This document shows, piece after piece, positions 1 through 9,543 of a stretch of DNA of 38,829 nucleotides. The notes beneath the pieces were generated by a model, which worked only from the letters and a program-made list of their open reading frames with translations, did no database searches and had not been told where the DNA came from. Positions within the stretch are counted from its first letter, which is position 1, and the number at the start of each line of letters is the position of its first letter. A program made the translations under genes and the position numbers. Source of the DNA: an uncultured Ectothiorhodospiraceae bacterium (GTDB lineage Bacteria > Pseudomonadota > Gammaproteobacteria > Nitrococcales > Nitrococcaceae); NCBI GenBank assembly GCA_913056385.1, contig CAJXND010000017.1, forward strand, positions 1 to 38,829. Direction: 5' to 3'.

Positions 1-7
1 GGTATCG

Positions 8-13
8 CCTCCC
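8..13 (-). promoter_or_regulatory. Ribosome binding site of an off-window gene (probably sufD)
   Basis: On the minus strand, just past the sufC stop, GGGAGG is followed by exactly seven bases to the window edge. A start codon immediately outside would have ideal spacing. In suf operons sufD usually follows sufC, so the next gene is probably sufD; this is inference, since no coding sequence of it is visible. Confidence 0.45.
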
Positions 14-17
14 GCGC

Positions 18-773
18 TTACGCCGCGGCCTCGTCAAAGCCCTCGTAGCCCTTGCTCTCCAGCTCCTTGGCGAGCTCTTTGCCACCGGTCTTCACGATCC
101 GGCCATCCATGAGCACATGCACCACGTCGGGGACAATGTAGTCCAGCAGGCGCTGATAGTGGGTGATCACCAGGAAAGAGCGATCCTCGGCACGCATGGC
201 GTTGACGCCCTCGGAAACCGTCCGCAGCGCATCGATATCAAGGCCGGAGTCGGTCTCATCGAGGATGCCGAGCTGCGGCTCGAGCACGGACATGTGGAAG
301 ATCTCGTTGCGCTTCTTCTCGCCACCGGAGAACCCCTCGTTCACCGGGCGCTGCAGCAGGGTCTCGTCGAGCTTCACGCGCTTGGCGCGCTCCTTGACGA
401 GCTCCAGGAACTCCATTGCATCGATCTCGCCCTCGCCGCGATGCTTGCGCATGGCATTGACCGCCGCCTTGAGGAAGTAGGTGTTGGAGACACCGGGAAT
501 CTCAACCGGGTACTGGAAGCCCAGGAAGACCCCCTCGCGGGCCCGCACCTCGGGGTCCATCTCAAGCAGGTCCTGGCCCTTGAACAGAACTTCGCCCTCG
601 GTGATTTCGTAGGCCTCGTCGCCCACCAGCGCCTTCGCGAGCGTGCTCTTGCCGCCGCCGTTCGGACCCATGATGGCGTGGACCCTGCCTTCCTCGATGG
701 TGAGGTCGAGGCCCTTGAGGATTTCTGCTCCCTCCACGTTGACGTGCAGGTTGCGGATTTCGAGCAGTGCCAT
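18..773 (-). CDS. sufC: SufC, ATPase of the SufBCD Fe-S cluster scaffold
   Basis: Cytosolic ABC-type ATPase that drives rearrangement of the SufBCD complex during iron-sulfur cluster assembly. The 251-residue protein has the family's usual length. Walker A (GPNGGGKS) is at residues 36-43, the ABC signature FSGGEKKR at about 148-155, and Walker B with catalytic Glu in LGILDETDSGLD at about 168-179. The Lys-Lys-Arg after the signature is typical of SufC as opposed to transport ATPases. The start ATG has GGAG a few bases upstream. It lies 54 bases after sufB on the same strand, so the two are probably co-transcribed from the sufR promoter. Confidence 0.97.
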   Translation of the reverse strand: MALLEIRNLHVNVEGAEILKGLDLTIEEGRVHAIMGPNGGGKSTLAKALVGDEAYEITEGEVLFKGQDLLEMDPEVRAREGVFLGFQYPVEIPGVSNTYFLKAAVNAMRKHRGEGEIDAMEFLELVKERAKRVKLDETLLQRPVNEGFSGGEKKRNEIFHMSVLEPQLGILDETDSGLDIDALRTVSEGVNAMRAEDRSFLVITHYQRLLDYIVPDVVHVLMDGRIVKTGGKELAKELESKGYEGFDEAAA

Positions 774-827
774 TGTATTGCTCCTGAATCAATTCGTTCG
801 AAAAGGTTGGTGGATCCGGCGCCGGTG

Positions 828-2259
<1,432 letters not shown>

Positions 2260-2276
<17 letters not shown>

Positions 2277-2733
2277 GACGCACTCCGGTAAATTCCAGCG
2301 TATGTATCTGGCCGCTGCCGTCGCCATCCTCGGCGGTGGTCATTTCGGCCAACGTGATTTCGGACAAGGCGTTCAGAACCACATCGTTGATGCGGGCCCA
2401 GACGTTGCTGATGTTGCAGTGACTGCCGTACTGACAGGCGTCCTGCCCGTCCTCGATGCAGTCGGTCAGCGCGATCGGCCCCTCCAGCACGGTGATGATC
2501 TCGGCAATGGAGATGGACTCCGGCTGTCGGGCCAGCCCGTAGCCGCCCTTTGCCCCCCGATAGGAGAGGAGCAGATCGCTACGGGCGAGATGCTTGAGGA
2601 TTTTGCTGACAATGGGCTGCGGCAACCCCCGCGCCTCGGCGAGAGCGCCCGCGTTGAAACGCGCCTCGGGCTCCCGCGCCATCAGCGTCAGGATCCCGAT
2701 GCCGTAGTCCGTTTCGCGGTTCAGCCTGATCAT
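2260..2733 (-). CDS. sufR: Rrf2-family regulator of the SUF operon (SufR/IscR-like)
   Basis: Winged-helix transcription factor of the Rrf2/IscR family, 157 residues, first gene of the suf operon. The N-terminal DNA-binding domain covers about residues 1-65 ([13 protein letters not shown] recognition helix region, then [13 protein letters not shown] wing). Three cysteines follow in the arrangement C-X7-C-X5-C, the presumed Fe-S ligands; this spacing fits the SUF-specific regulators rather than E. coli IscR. Known relatives sense cluster status and repress or activate their own suf operon, so autoregulation is likely. It overlaps sufB by 17 bases. No Shine-Dalgarno sequence precedes its ATG. 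Confidence 0.92.
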
Positions 2734-2747
2734 AGGTGGACATTATA
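2734..2747 (-). promoter_or_regulatory. Promoter -10 element immediately upstream of sufR
   Basis: On the minus strand a perfect TATAAT occupies 2747-2742, and the sufR ATG begins only eight bases later. Transcription from it would start at about 2734-2735, giving a leaderless or nearly leaderless mRNA. No good -35 (TACCAA at 17 bp spacing) is visible, which is common for activator-dependent or extended promoters. The A/T-rich stretch 2740-2790 separates eda from the suf operon. Confidence 0.6.
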
Positions 2748-2788
2748 AAGTAATCAGGACTGCTTTGGTACATTTTAAACTGGAAAAT

Positions 2789-3523
2789 TTACCGCAGAGC
2801 CTCGTCGGCACTGCCCGGGTCCTCCTCCCCGGCCACGGAATACCAGTCCTCCGCCGCCCCCCGAGCCGACCGCGCCGGTTCAACGGCCGACCGGCCACCG
2901 GCCACGGCCGACGCCAGCGCGGTGATCCGCGACCAGTCACCCGCCGCCACGGCATCCCTCGGCGCCAGCCAGCTGCCACCCACGCAGAGCACGTTCGGCA
3001 ACGCGAGGTAGTCCAGATAGTTGCCCGGGCTGATCCCGCCGGTGGGACAGAACCGCACCGCCGGGAACGGACCGGCCAGGGCCTTGAGTGCCGCCACCCC
3101 CCCGTTCACCTCGGCCGGGAAGAACTTCAGGTGATCAAAACCCGCCTCGACCGCCTGCATCAGCTCGGAGGGCGTCGCGACGCCGGGCAGCAGGGGAATA
3201 TCCACATTCAGTGCCGCCCCGATGAGCGCATCGGTCAGCCCGGGACTCACCAGGAAGCGGGCACCGGCGTCTCTGGCCGCGATGGCCTCCTCCGCCCGGA
3301 TCAGGGTCCCGACGCCGACCAGGGCCTCCGGCACCTCCCGCGCGATCGCCTCGACGGCGGGAAGGGCCGCCGGCGTACGCAGCGTAACCTCCAGGACCGG
3401 CAACCCCCCTTCGACCAGCGCACGCGCCATCGCCGGCGCCGTATCGGCGGACTCGATGGCGAGAACCGGGATGACGGGTGCACGCGTCATGAGCGCGTGA
3501 ATGGACGTTGACGCTTCGCTCAT
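2789..3523 (-). CDS. eda: KDPG aldolase (2-dehydro-3-deoxy-phosphogluconate aldolase)
   Basis: Class I aldolase that splits 2-keto-3-deoxy-6-phosphogluconate into pyruvate and glyceraldehyde-3-phosphate, the last step of the Entner-Doudoroff pathway. The Schiff-base lysine is Lys133 in [10 protein letters not shown]; Glu45 and Arg49 in EVTLR match other active-site residues, and PTGGIS binds phosphate. The protein is 244 residues, about 30 longer than most Eda proteins; the excess is an Ala/Glu/Asp-rich C-terminal tail after about residue 214. Its ATG overlaps the edd stop codon (ATGA), so the two genes form one translational unit. Confidence 0.95.
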   Translation of the reverse strand: MSEASTSIHALMTRAPVIPVLAIESADTAPAMARALVEGGLPVLEVTLRTPAALPAVEAIAREVPEALVGVGTLIRAEEAIAARDAGARFLVSPGLTDALIGAALNVDIPLLPGVATPSELMQAVEAGFDHLKFFPAEVNGGVAALKALAGPFPAVRFCPTGGISPGNYLDYLALPNVLCVGGSWLAPRDAVAAGDWSRITALASAVAGGRSAVEPARSARGAAEDWYSVAGEEDPGSADEALR

Positions 3524-5355
3524 GATCCAACCTCCTCATGCGGACTAAAGCTGATTGCGCCATGCTCGGCGCTGCCGGCGAGGGAACGGAATGCCGCGAA
3601 CATCTCCCGGCCGATGCCGTGCTGTGGCTCACGGATCGCCGGCGTGGATGACCGGTTCGCCCATTCGGCCTCCGGCACCTTGACCTCGAGCAGACCGGCT
3701 TCGGCATCCAGCCGAATGACATCGCCGTCACGGATCCGGCCGATCGCACCGTCGCTCACCCACTCCGGGTTGAGGTGAATGGCCGCCGGCACCTTTCCGG
3801 AGGCGCCGGACATGCGCCCGTCGGTCACCAGCGCCACGCGCTGACCGCGCGACTGCAGGACACCAAGCTCCGGCGTAAGCTTGTGCAGCTCGGGCATGCC
3901 ATTGGCACGCGGACCCTGCCCGCGGACCACGCAGACGAAGTCGCCCTCGAGCTCCCCCGCCCGGAAGGCGGCCAGAACCGCCTGCTGATCATCGAATACC
4001 CGGGCCGGCGCTTCCACCACGCGATACTCGGGCTTGACGGCCGAAACCTTGATGACAGCGCGCCCCAGATTGCCCTCCAGGACGCGCAGCCCGCCGTCCG
4101 GGCTGAACGGCTCCGCCACGGGGCGCACCACGTCGCTGTCGGCGGACTCTGCCGGGGCGTCCCGCCAGCCAACGCCGCCCTCGGCGAGCATCGGTTCCCG
4201 GGCATAGGCCGCAAGCCCCTCGCCGGCCACCGTCATGACATCCTCGTGCAGAAGGCCCGCGGCGAGCAGCTCACGGACGAGAAAGCCCATCCCGCCGGCG
4301 GCATGGAAGTGGTTTACATCCGCCTGTCCGTTGGGATAGATCCGTGTGAGCAGGGGAACGACCCGGGAGAGCGCATCAAAATCATCCCAGTTGATGTGGA
4401 TGCCCGCCGCGCGCGCAATCGCCACCAGGTGAATGGTGTGATTGGTGGAGCCACCGGTCGCCAGCAGACCCACGATGCCGTTGACGATGGCACGCTCGTC
4501 AATCACGCGGCCCACCGGGGCGTATTCATCGCCGTGCGCCGTGATCTCCATGATGCGGTGACCGGCGGCGATGGTCAGCGCGTCACGCAGGGGCGTATTG
4601 GGGTTGACGAACGCCGATCCCGGCAGATGCAGCCCCATGACCTCCATCAGCATCTGGTTGCTGTTGGCCGTGCCGTAGAAGGTACAGGTCCCCGGGCCGT
4701 GATAGGACTTCGACTCGGACTCCAGCAGCGCATCACGCCCGACCTTGCCCTCGGCGTAGAGCCCGCGGATGCGCGCCTTCTCTTCATTGGGCACGCCGGT
4801 GGTCATGGGTCCGCCGGGGACGAAGATGAACGGGATATGACCGAAATGCAGCGCCCCGATCAGCAGCCCCGGGACGATCTTGTCGCAGACACCGAGGCAG
4901 AGGCCGCCATCGAAGGTGTTATGAGACAGTGCCACCCCGGTGGCCATGGCAATCACATCGCGGCTGAAAAGCGAGAGCTCCATCCCCGGCTGCCCCTGGG
5001 TCACGCCGTCACACATGGCCGGGACGCCGCCGGCAAACTGGGCGGTGCCGCCCGCCTCTCTGACCGCCTGCTTCAGCAGCGCGGGAAAGCGCTCGAGGGG
5101 CTGGTGCGCCGAGAGCATGTCGTTGTACGCGGAGACGATCCCGACGTTGGGCTTCTGAAGGGCCTTCAGGCGCGCCTTGTCGCCGTCGGGCGCGGCCGCG
5201 AAGGCATGGGCAAGATTGGTACAGGACAGGCTCGTGCGTACCGGCCCGTCATCGGCGGCGGCCTTCAGCCGCTCGAGGTAAGCACTGCGATCGTCGTGAC
5301 TGCGCTGGCGGATCCGCTCGGTCACCCCGGCGACTGCGGCGTTGAGCTCTGGCAT
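3520..5355 (-). CDS. edd: Phosphogluconate dehydratase
   Basis: IlvD/Edd-family [4Fe-4S] dehydratase that converts 6-phosphogluconate to KDPG, the committing step of the Entner-Doudoroff pathway. The product is 611 residues, as usual for Edd. Cluster-ligand cysteines sit in the family motifs [15 protein letters not shown] and [13 protein letters not shown]. The frame is open 32 codons further upstream, but the ATG at 5355 is preceded by a strong GGAGG six to seven bases away and gives the expected N-terminus [15 protein letters not shown], whereas the longer frame would run through the operator region. Divergent from zwf and probably HexR-controlled. Confidence 0.96.
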   Translation of the reverse strand: MPELNAAVAGVTERIRQRSHDDRSAYLERLKAAADDGPVRTSLSCTNLAHAFAAAPDGDKARLKALQKPNVGIVSAYNDMLSAHQPLERFPALLKQAVREAGGTAQFAGGVPAMCDGVTQGQPGMELSLFSRDVIAMATGVALSHNTFDGGLCLGVCDKIVPGLLIGALHFGHIPFIFVPGGPMTTGVPNEEKARIRGLYAEGKVGRDALLESESKSYHGPGTCTFYGTANSNQMLMEVMGLHLPGSAFVNPNTPLRDALTIAAGHRIMEITAHGDEYAPVGRVIDERAIVNGIVGLLATGGSTNHTIHLVAIARAAGIHINWDDFDALSRVVPLLTRIYPNGQADVNHFHAAGGMGFLVRELLAAGLLHEDVMTVAGEGLAAYAREPMLAEGGVGWRDAPAESADSDVVRPVAEPFSPDGGLRVLEGNLGRAVIKVSAVKPEYRVVEAPARVFDDQQAVLAAFRAGELEGDFVCVVRGQGPRANGMPELHKLTPELGVLQSRGQRVALVTDGRMSGASGKVPAAIHLNPEWVSDGAIGRIRDGDVIRLDAEAGLLEVKVPEAEWANRSSTPAIREPQHGIGREMFAAFRSLAGSAEHGAISFSPHEEVGS

Positions 5356-5388
5356 GCATTCCTCCGTCGTTCGTTCATCCGTTAGCAG

Positions 5389-5403
5389 CGTAATTTTACT
5401 ACA
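5389..5403 (-). promoter_or_regulatory. HexR operator, edd-proximal
   Basis: Minus-strand sequence TGTAGTAAAATTACG matches the gammaproteobacterial HexR palindrome TGTARTWWWWYTACA at 14 of 15 positions. It lies 33 bases upstream of the edd start codon, a good position to block edd-eda transcription. The consensus is recalled from comparative studies of HexR; the match is read directly. The cognate repressor gene is at 8647-9543. Confidence 0.8.
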
Positions 5404-5462
5404 CACCCCCCGGAATTTCTGCTTCTGCAGTTCAAATTGATCAGTCTGCACGTTACTATGAA

Positions 5463-5477
5463 TGTAGTTTTACTACG
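5463..5477 (+). promoter_or_regulatory. HexR operator, zwf-proximal
   Basis: TGTAGTTTTACTACG matches TGTARTWWWWYTACA at 14 of 15 positions. It is 17 bases upstream of the zwf ATG (Shine-Dalgarno GGGGAGG at 5487-5493), so it probably overlaps or abuts the transcription start of zwf. Centre-to-centre distance to the other operator is 74 bp, about seven helical turns, which would permit looping between two bound HexR dimers. Confidence 0.8.
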
Positions 5478-5494
5478 GAACTCCACGGGGAGGC

Positions 5495-6961
5495 ATGGTG
5501 CAGTCACCGGAACCCTTCGACCTCATCCTCTTCGGCGCCACCGGCGACCTGGCCATGCGCAAGCTGTTGCCGGCACTCTACCGCCGCCACCGCGCGGGCC
5601 AGTTGCCGGACGATGGCCGAATCATCGCAACGGCACGCAGCGAACTCGACCGCGAGACCTTCATCCAGCGAGTCGATGCCGCCTTCGAGGAACGCCTGGA
5701 TGCCGAGGAGCGCGATACCGACGACTGGCAGGGCTTCGTGGATCGCCTGCAGTTCGTCTCGGTGGACGCCGCCGAACCCCGGGGTTTCGGCGATCTGGGG
5801 GTCCTGCTGCGCGATCGCGACGACCGCACGCGGGTCTTCTATCTGGCTGTCGCCCCCATGCACTTCGTTGGCATCTGTGAGCACCTGCACGAAGAGGGCC
5901 TGGTCACCAATCGCTCCCGGGTCGTGCTGGAAAAGCCACTGGGTCATGATCTGGCCTCCGCTCAGGCGATCAGCGAGCGCATCGGTGCCATTTTTGCCGA
6001 GGATGCGATTTACCGCATCGACCATTACCTGGGCAAGGAGACGGTGCAGAACCTGATCGCGCTGCGTTTCGGCAACATGCTCTTCGAACCACTCTGGCGC
6101 CGGGATTGGGTGCGCGATGTCCAGATCAGCGTTACCGAACAGGTCGGCGTGGGCGGTCGTGCCGGCTTCTACGACCGCACGGGCGCACTGCGTGACATGG
6201 TGCAGAACCACCTCCTGCAACTGCTCTGCATCATCGCCATGGAGCCGCCGACCAATATCGGCGCCGATGCCGTGCGCGACGAAAAGCTCAAGGTATTGCG
6301 CGCCCTCACGCCCCTCGAGGGGCAGCATGCACTGCGCAACACCGTCCGCGGCCAGTACCGCGCCGGCGCGATCGCCGGTCAGCCGGTCAACGGCTATCTC
6401 GACGAGGAGGGCGTTCCGGAAGACAGTCGCACGGAGACCTTCGTGGCGATTCGCGCGGAGCTGGCGAACTGGCGCTGGGCCGGCGTACCGTTCTACCTGC
6501 GAACCGGCAAACGGCTGCAGGAGCGCGCCGCCGAGATCGTGGTGAATTTCCGGGACGTGCCGCATTCGATCTTCGACGTGGCCTATGGCGCGGGCCAGCC
6601 CAACCGACTGGTCATCAAGCTGCAGCCCGACGAAGGGGTGCGGCTGCACATGATGGCGAAATCACCCGGAGATCGCATGCAGCTGCGGCCCGTATCGCTC
6701 AATCTGGACTTTGCCGAGGCCTTCCAGCAGCGACAGGCGGATGCCTATGAGCGGCTGCTCATGGATGTCCTGCGTGGACGCCTGACCCTGTTCATGCGGC
6801 GCGACGAGCTCTATGCCGCCTGGGATTGGGTCGAACCGATAGTGGATGCCTGGAACGAGGCCGGTGATGCGCCCAAGCCCTATACGGCCGGAACCTGGGG
6901 CCCGGCGGCCTCCAGCGCCCTGCTCGGCCGTGAGGACTCCAGCTGGTACGAGGAGAGCTGA
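5495..6961 (+). CDS. zwf: Glucose-6-phosphate 1-dehydrogenase
   Basis: NADP-dependent oxidation of glucose-6-phosphate to 6-phosphogluconolactone, entry to the Entner-Doudoroff and oxidative pentose phosphate routes. The 488-residue protein has the usual length. The dinucleotide-binding motif GATGDLA is at residues 14-20, and the active-site signature RIDHYLGKE at 174-182 contains catalytic His177 and Lys181. The start has a strong GGGGAGG. It is the first gene of a plus-strand operon zwf-pgl-glk-hexR (2 bases to pgl), divergent from edd-eda, and carries a HexR operator upstream. Confidence 0.97.
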   Translation: MVQSPEPFDLILFGATGDLAMRKLLPALYRRHRAGQLPDDGRIIATARSELDRETFIQRVDAAFEERLDAEERDTDDWQGFVDRLQFVSVDAAEPRGFGDLGVLLRDRDDRTRVFYLAVAPMHFVGICEHLHEEGLVTNRSRVVLEKPLGHDLASAQAISERIGAIFAEDAIYRIDHYLGKETVQNLIALRFGNMLFEPLWRRDWVRDVQISVTEQVGVGGRAGFYDRTGALRDMVQNHLLQLLCIIAMEPPTNIGADAVRDEKLKVLRALTPLEGQHALRNTVRGQYRAGAIAGQPVNGYLDEEGVPEDSRTETFVAIRAELANWRWAGVPFYLRTGKRLQERAAEIVVNFRDVPHSIFDVAYGAGQPNRLVIKLQPDEGVRLHMMAKSPGDRMQLRPVSLNLDFAEAFQQRQADAYERLLMDVLRGRLTLFMRRDELYAAWDWVEPIVDAWNEAGDAPKPYTAGTWGPAASSALLGREDSSWYEES

Positions 6962-6963
6962 AC

Positions 6964-7695
6964 ATGACACGAGGACCCGCCACGCTGGCCACGCAGACCC
7001 TTGAGGCGGCACAGCGTTTCGCCAGCCCCGCGCAGGCGGCCGGCGCCCTTGCTCAGCGGGTCAGCGAGGTCATTCGCTACGGGGTAAAGGCCCGCGGGCG
7101 CGCCAGCCTTCTGGTGCCGGGCGGGCGGACCCCGGTGCCGGTATTCGAGCGGTTGCGACAGCTCCACCTGCCCTGGGATCAGGTCTATGTGAGCCTGACC
7201 GACGAACGCCGCGTGCCCGCGGATGATGAGCGGAGCAATGCCCGGTTGGTGCGCACTCACCTGCTCCGGGAGGATGCCGCGCGCGCCCATTTCTACCCGC
7301 TCCACCGCGAGGGCGTCGGCGAGCGCGCCGACGAGGCGGCGTGCAGCGCCGCCCTGGGACTGCTGCCTCGTCCCTTCGATGCCGTCATTCTCGGCATGGG
7401 CAGCGATGGCCATACCGCCTCGATCTTTCCGGATGACCCGGCCCTGTCGAGAGCACTGGACCCGGCCACCGACTCGCGCTGCGTGGCGACGCGGGCGCCG
7501 GATGCGCCGCATGAACGCCTGACGCTCACGCTCAATACCCTGCTGCAGAGCCGCTGGATCGCATTGCACGTGACCGGTGCCGCCAAGTGGGCGACGCTGA
7601 GGAAAGCCGTCGACAGTGGTGATCCCCGGCAATTCCCCGTGCATGCCCTGCTCAACCAGCGCCATGTCCCGGTCCATGTCTACTACTCGTCCTGA
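6964..7695 (+). CDS. pgl: 6-phosphogluconolactonase
   Basis: Hydrolyses 6-phosphogluconolactone to 6-phosphogluconate, linking Zwf to Edd. The 243-residue protein belongs to the DevB/SOL-type (NagB-fold) lactonases: VPGGRTP near residue 48, SLTDERRVP near 77, and the signature LGMGSDGHTASIFP near 145, which holds the catalytic histidine. The ATG follows the zwf stop by two bases; the 3' end overlaps the probable glk start by 20 bases. Confidence 0.94.
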   Translation: MTRGPATLATQTLEAAQRFASPAQAAGALAQRVSEVIRYGVKARGRASLLVPGGRTPVPVFERLRQLHLPWDQVYVSLTDERRVPADDERSNARLVRTHLLREDAARAHFYPLHREGVGERADEAACSAALGLLPRPFDAVILGMGSDGHTASIFPDDPALSRALDPATDSRCVATRAPDAPHERLTLTLNTLLQSRWIALHVTGAAKWATLRKAVDSGDPRQFPVHALLNQRHVPVHVYYSS

Positions 7696-8650
7696 CGCCC
7701 CCCCGGTCCTGGTCGCCGATATCGGCGGCACCAATGCCCGTGCAGGCCTTGTCACCGAGCCCGGACAGGCGCCGGAGACGCTTTTCAGCCGGCCCACGGC
7801 GGACTTCCAGGGGCTGGCCGCTTTCCTCCAGGCCGCAATGGAGCACCTCGGCGGCGGATACGCTCCCTCACGGGCGATCTGTGCCGTCGCGAGCCCGCTG
7901 CAGGAGGATACCGTCCGCCTGACCAATGCCGGATGGATATTCTCCGTGTCGGCGACAAAGCGCAGTCTGGGCATCGATCATTTGGTGCTGATCAACGACT
8001 GGGTGGCACAGGGTTGGGCGGTGACCCGCCTGCAAGGGTCGCACCGACTGCAACACAATACCGGCCGGCCGGTGTCGGATGCGCCGAGGCTCGCCCTGGG
8101 TCCGGGTACCGGGCTTGGCAGCGCCCTGATTACCCGCTGTGGCGACCAGTGGGCGGTATTCGCCACCGAGGGCGGTCATATCAGCTTTGGCATCACCAGC
8201 CGGCGTGAGGCGGAGGTTGCGCTCCATATCCAGGCACGCTTCGGGCACTGCAGTGCCGAGCGGATCGCCTCCGGCGTCGGCATGGAGGCGGTACACGACG
8301 CGCTCCGCGAGATTGATGGCTATCCGCCACAAGCGCTCAGCGCGGAGACCATCGCGCAAAAGGCCGTTGCGGGCGATCCGCTATGCGCGGAGGTACTCAC
8401 CCACTTCACCGCGGCGCTGGGCTCCGCCGCCGGCGACCTCGCGCTTGCCACCGGCGCCCGGGGCGGGATCTACCTGGGCGGCGGGATCATCCCCGCGCTC
8501 GGCGATGCCTTTGACTGGACAGGGTTCCTCGAGCGTTTCGAGGCCAAGGGGCGTTTCCACGACTATCTGGCGGCCATCCCGGTCTACGCCATCCGGCATC
8601 CAGCACCGGCACTGCTGGGGCTATCCGTCTATCTGGAGGCGCAGGCGTGA
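7676..8650 (+). CDS. glk: Glucokinase
   Basis: ATP-dependent phosphorylation of glucose to glucose-6-phosphate, feeding Zwf. ASKHA-fold glucokinase with the phosphate-1 loop VADIGGTNARAG near the N-terminus, LGPGTGLGSALI, TEGGHISF and GGIYLGGGI. With the ATG at 7676 the product is 324 residues, close to E. coli Glk (321). ATGs at 7616 and 7664 are also in frame and neither has a clear ribosome site, so the start is uncertain; all candidates overlap the end of pgl. The gene ends in a GTGA overlap with hexR. Confidence 0.92.
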   Translation: MSTTRPDAPPVLVADIGGTNARAGLVTEPGQAPETLFSRPTADFQGLAAFLQAAMEHLGGGYAPSRAICAVASPLQEDTVRLTNAGWIFSVSATKRSLGIDHLVLINDWVAQGWAVTRLQGSHRLQHNTGRPVSDAPRLALGPGTGLGSALITRCGDQWAVFATEGGHISFGITSRREAEVALHIQARFGHCSAERIASGVGMEAVHDALREIDGYPPQALSAETIAQKAVAGDPLCAEVLTHFTAALGSAAGDLALATGARGGIYLGGGIIPALGDAFDWTGFLERFEAKGRFHDYLAAIPVYAIRHPAPALLGLSVYLEAQA

Positions 8651-9543
8651 GCGAAGCGGAATCCAACAACCCGGCATCGATCAGCCAGAGCACGCCCCTG
8701 CTCGAACAGGTCCGGGCCCTGTTGCCCGAACTCTCGCCCTCGGAGCGAAAGGTCGCCATGCATACCCTGGCACGGCCTCATGCGGTAATGGATCAGGCCA
8801 TCGGGGTCATCGCCGCCGCCGCCAATGTCAGCGAGCCGACGGTGGTGCGGTTCTGCAAGCGGCTTGGCTATCGTGGCGTTCAGGGCTTCAAGATGGCCCT
8901 CGCCCGCAGCCTCGCCACCGGCCTGCCGCCGACGCCGATGGGCGTGGACAGCGATGAGCCGCTGGAGGAACTGGCCGCCAAGGTGATGGACCGGCAGATC
9001 GCCGCCCTCATCCACACGCGCAACCAGCTGCCACATGATCGCCTCGAGACTGCGATCGACCTCCTCGCCGGGGCAAGTCGGATCGAACTCTTCGGCCACG
9101 GCGCGTCCGGCCTTGTCGCCCAGGATGCCCAGCACAAGTTCTTTCGGCTGGGGATGCCCGTGGCCGCCTATACCGATCCCCACAACCACGCCATCTCGGC
9201 GACGGTGACACCGCCGGATGCGGTGATCATCGCCATTTCCCACACCGGCCGCAGCGGCGATCTGCTCCAGAGCCTGCGGGTTGCGCGCGACCGTGGCGTC
9301 CCGGTGATCGGTATCACGGCGCCCGGCACGCCACTGGCCCGGCTCGCCAATGTGACCCTGAATGCCGAGGTGGACGAAGACACCGATATCTACACGCCCA
9401 TGCTCTCCCGCCTCGCGCATCTGGCTCTGCTGGACGTCCTGGCGGTGGGGGTGGCGCTGCGGGGTGGCTCGCGCACGCAGACGCGACTGGCGAAGATCAA
9501 GCAAACGCTCAACCAGCGGCGGGAAATACCGGAGTCGGATTAA
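8647..9543 (+). CDS. hexR: HexR, RpiR-family regulator of central sugar metabolism
   Basis: RpiR-family transcription factor of 298 residues: N-terminal helix-turn-helix at about residues 10-85 (LSPSERKVA..., AAAANVSEPTVVRFCKRLGY) and a C-terminal SIS sugar-phosphate isomerase domain at about 115-260 (LFGHGASG, AISHTGRSGDLL). In related bacteria HexR represses zwf/edd-type genes and is released by KDPG. The setting (last gene of zwf-pgl-glk-hexR, two matching operators at 5389 and 5463) strongly supports that role. The start codon is GTG overlapping the glk stop. Its last 35 bases overlap, tail to tail, the end of the rsmF-like gene. Confidence 0.93.
   Translation: MSEAESNNPASISQSTPLLEQVRALLPELSPSERKVAMHTLARPHAVMDQAIGVIAAAANVSEPTVVRFCKRLGYRGVQGFKMALARSLATGLPPTPMGVDSDEPLEELAAKVMDRQIAALIHTRNQLPHDRLETAIDLLAGASRIELFGHGASGLVAQDAQHKFFRLGMPVAAYTDPHNHAISATVTPPDAVIIAISHTGRSGDLLQSLRVARDRGVPVIGITAPGTPLARLANVTLNAEVDEDTDIYTPMLSRLAHLALLDVLAVGVALRGGSRTQTRLAKIKQTLNQRREIPESD

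Noticed and set aside
3775-5385. 536-codon open frame opposite edd
   Set aside because: Antisense to a conserved enzyme gene, His/Arg/Gly-rich, no domain.
5437-5470. Sigma70 promoter for zwf from TTGATC (5437-5442)
   Set aside because: No acceptable -10 at 16-18 bp spacing; the position of transcription start cannot be called from sequence.
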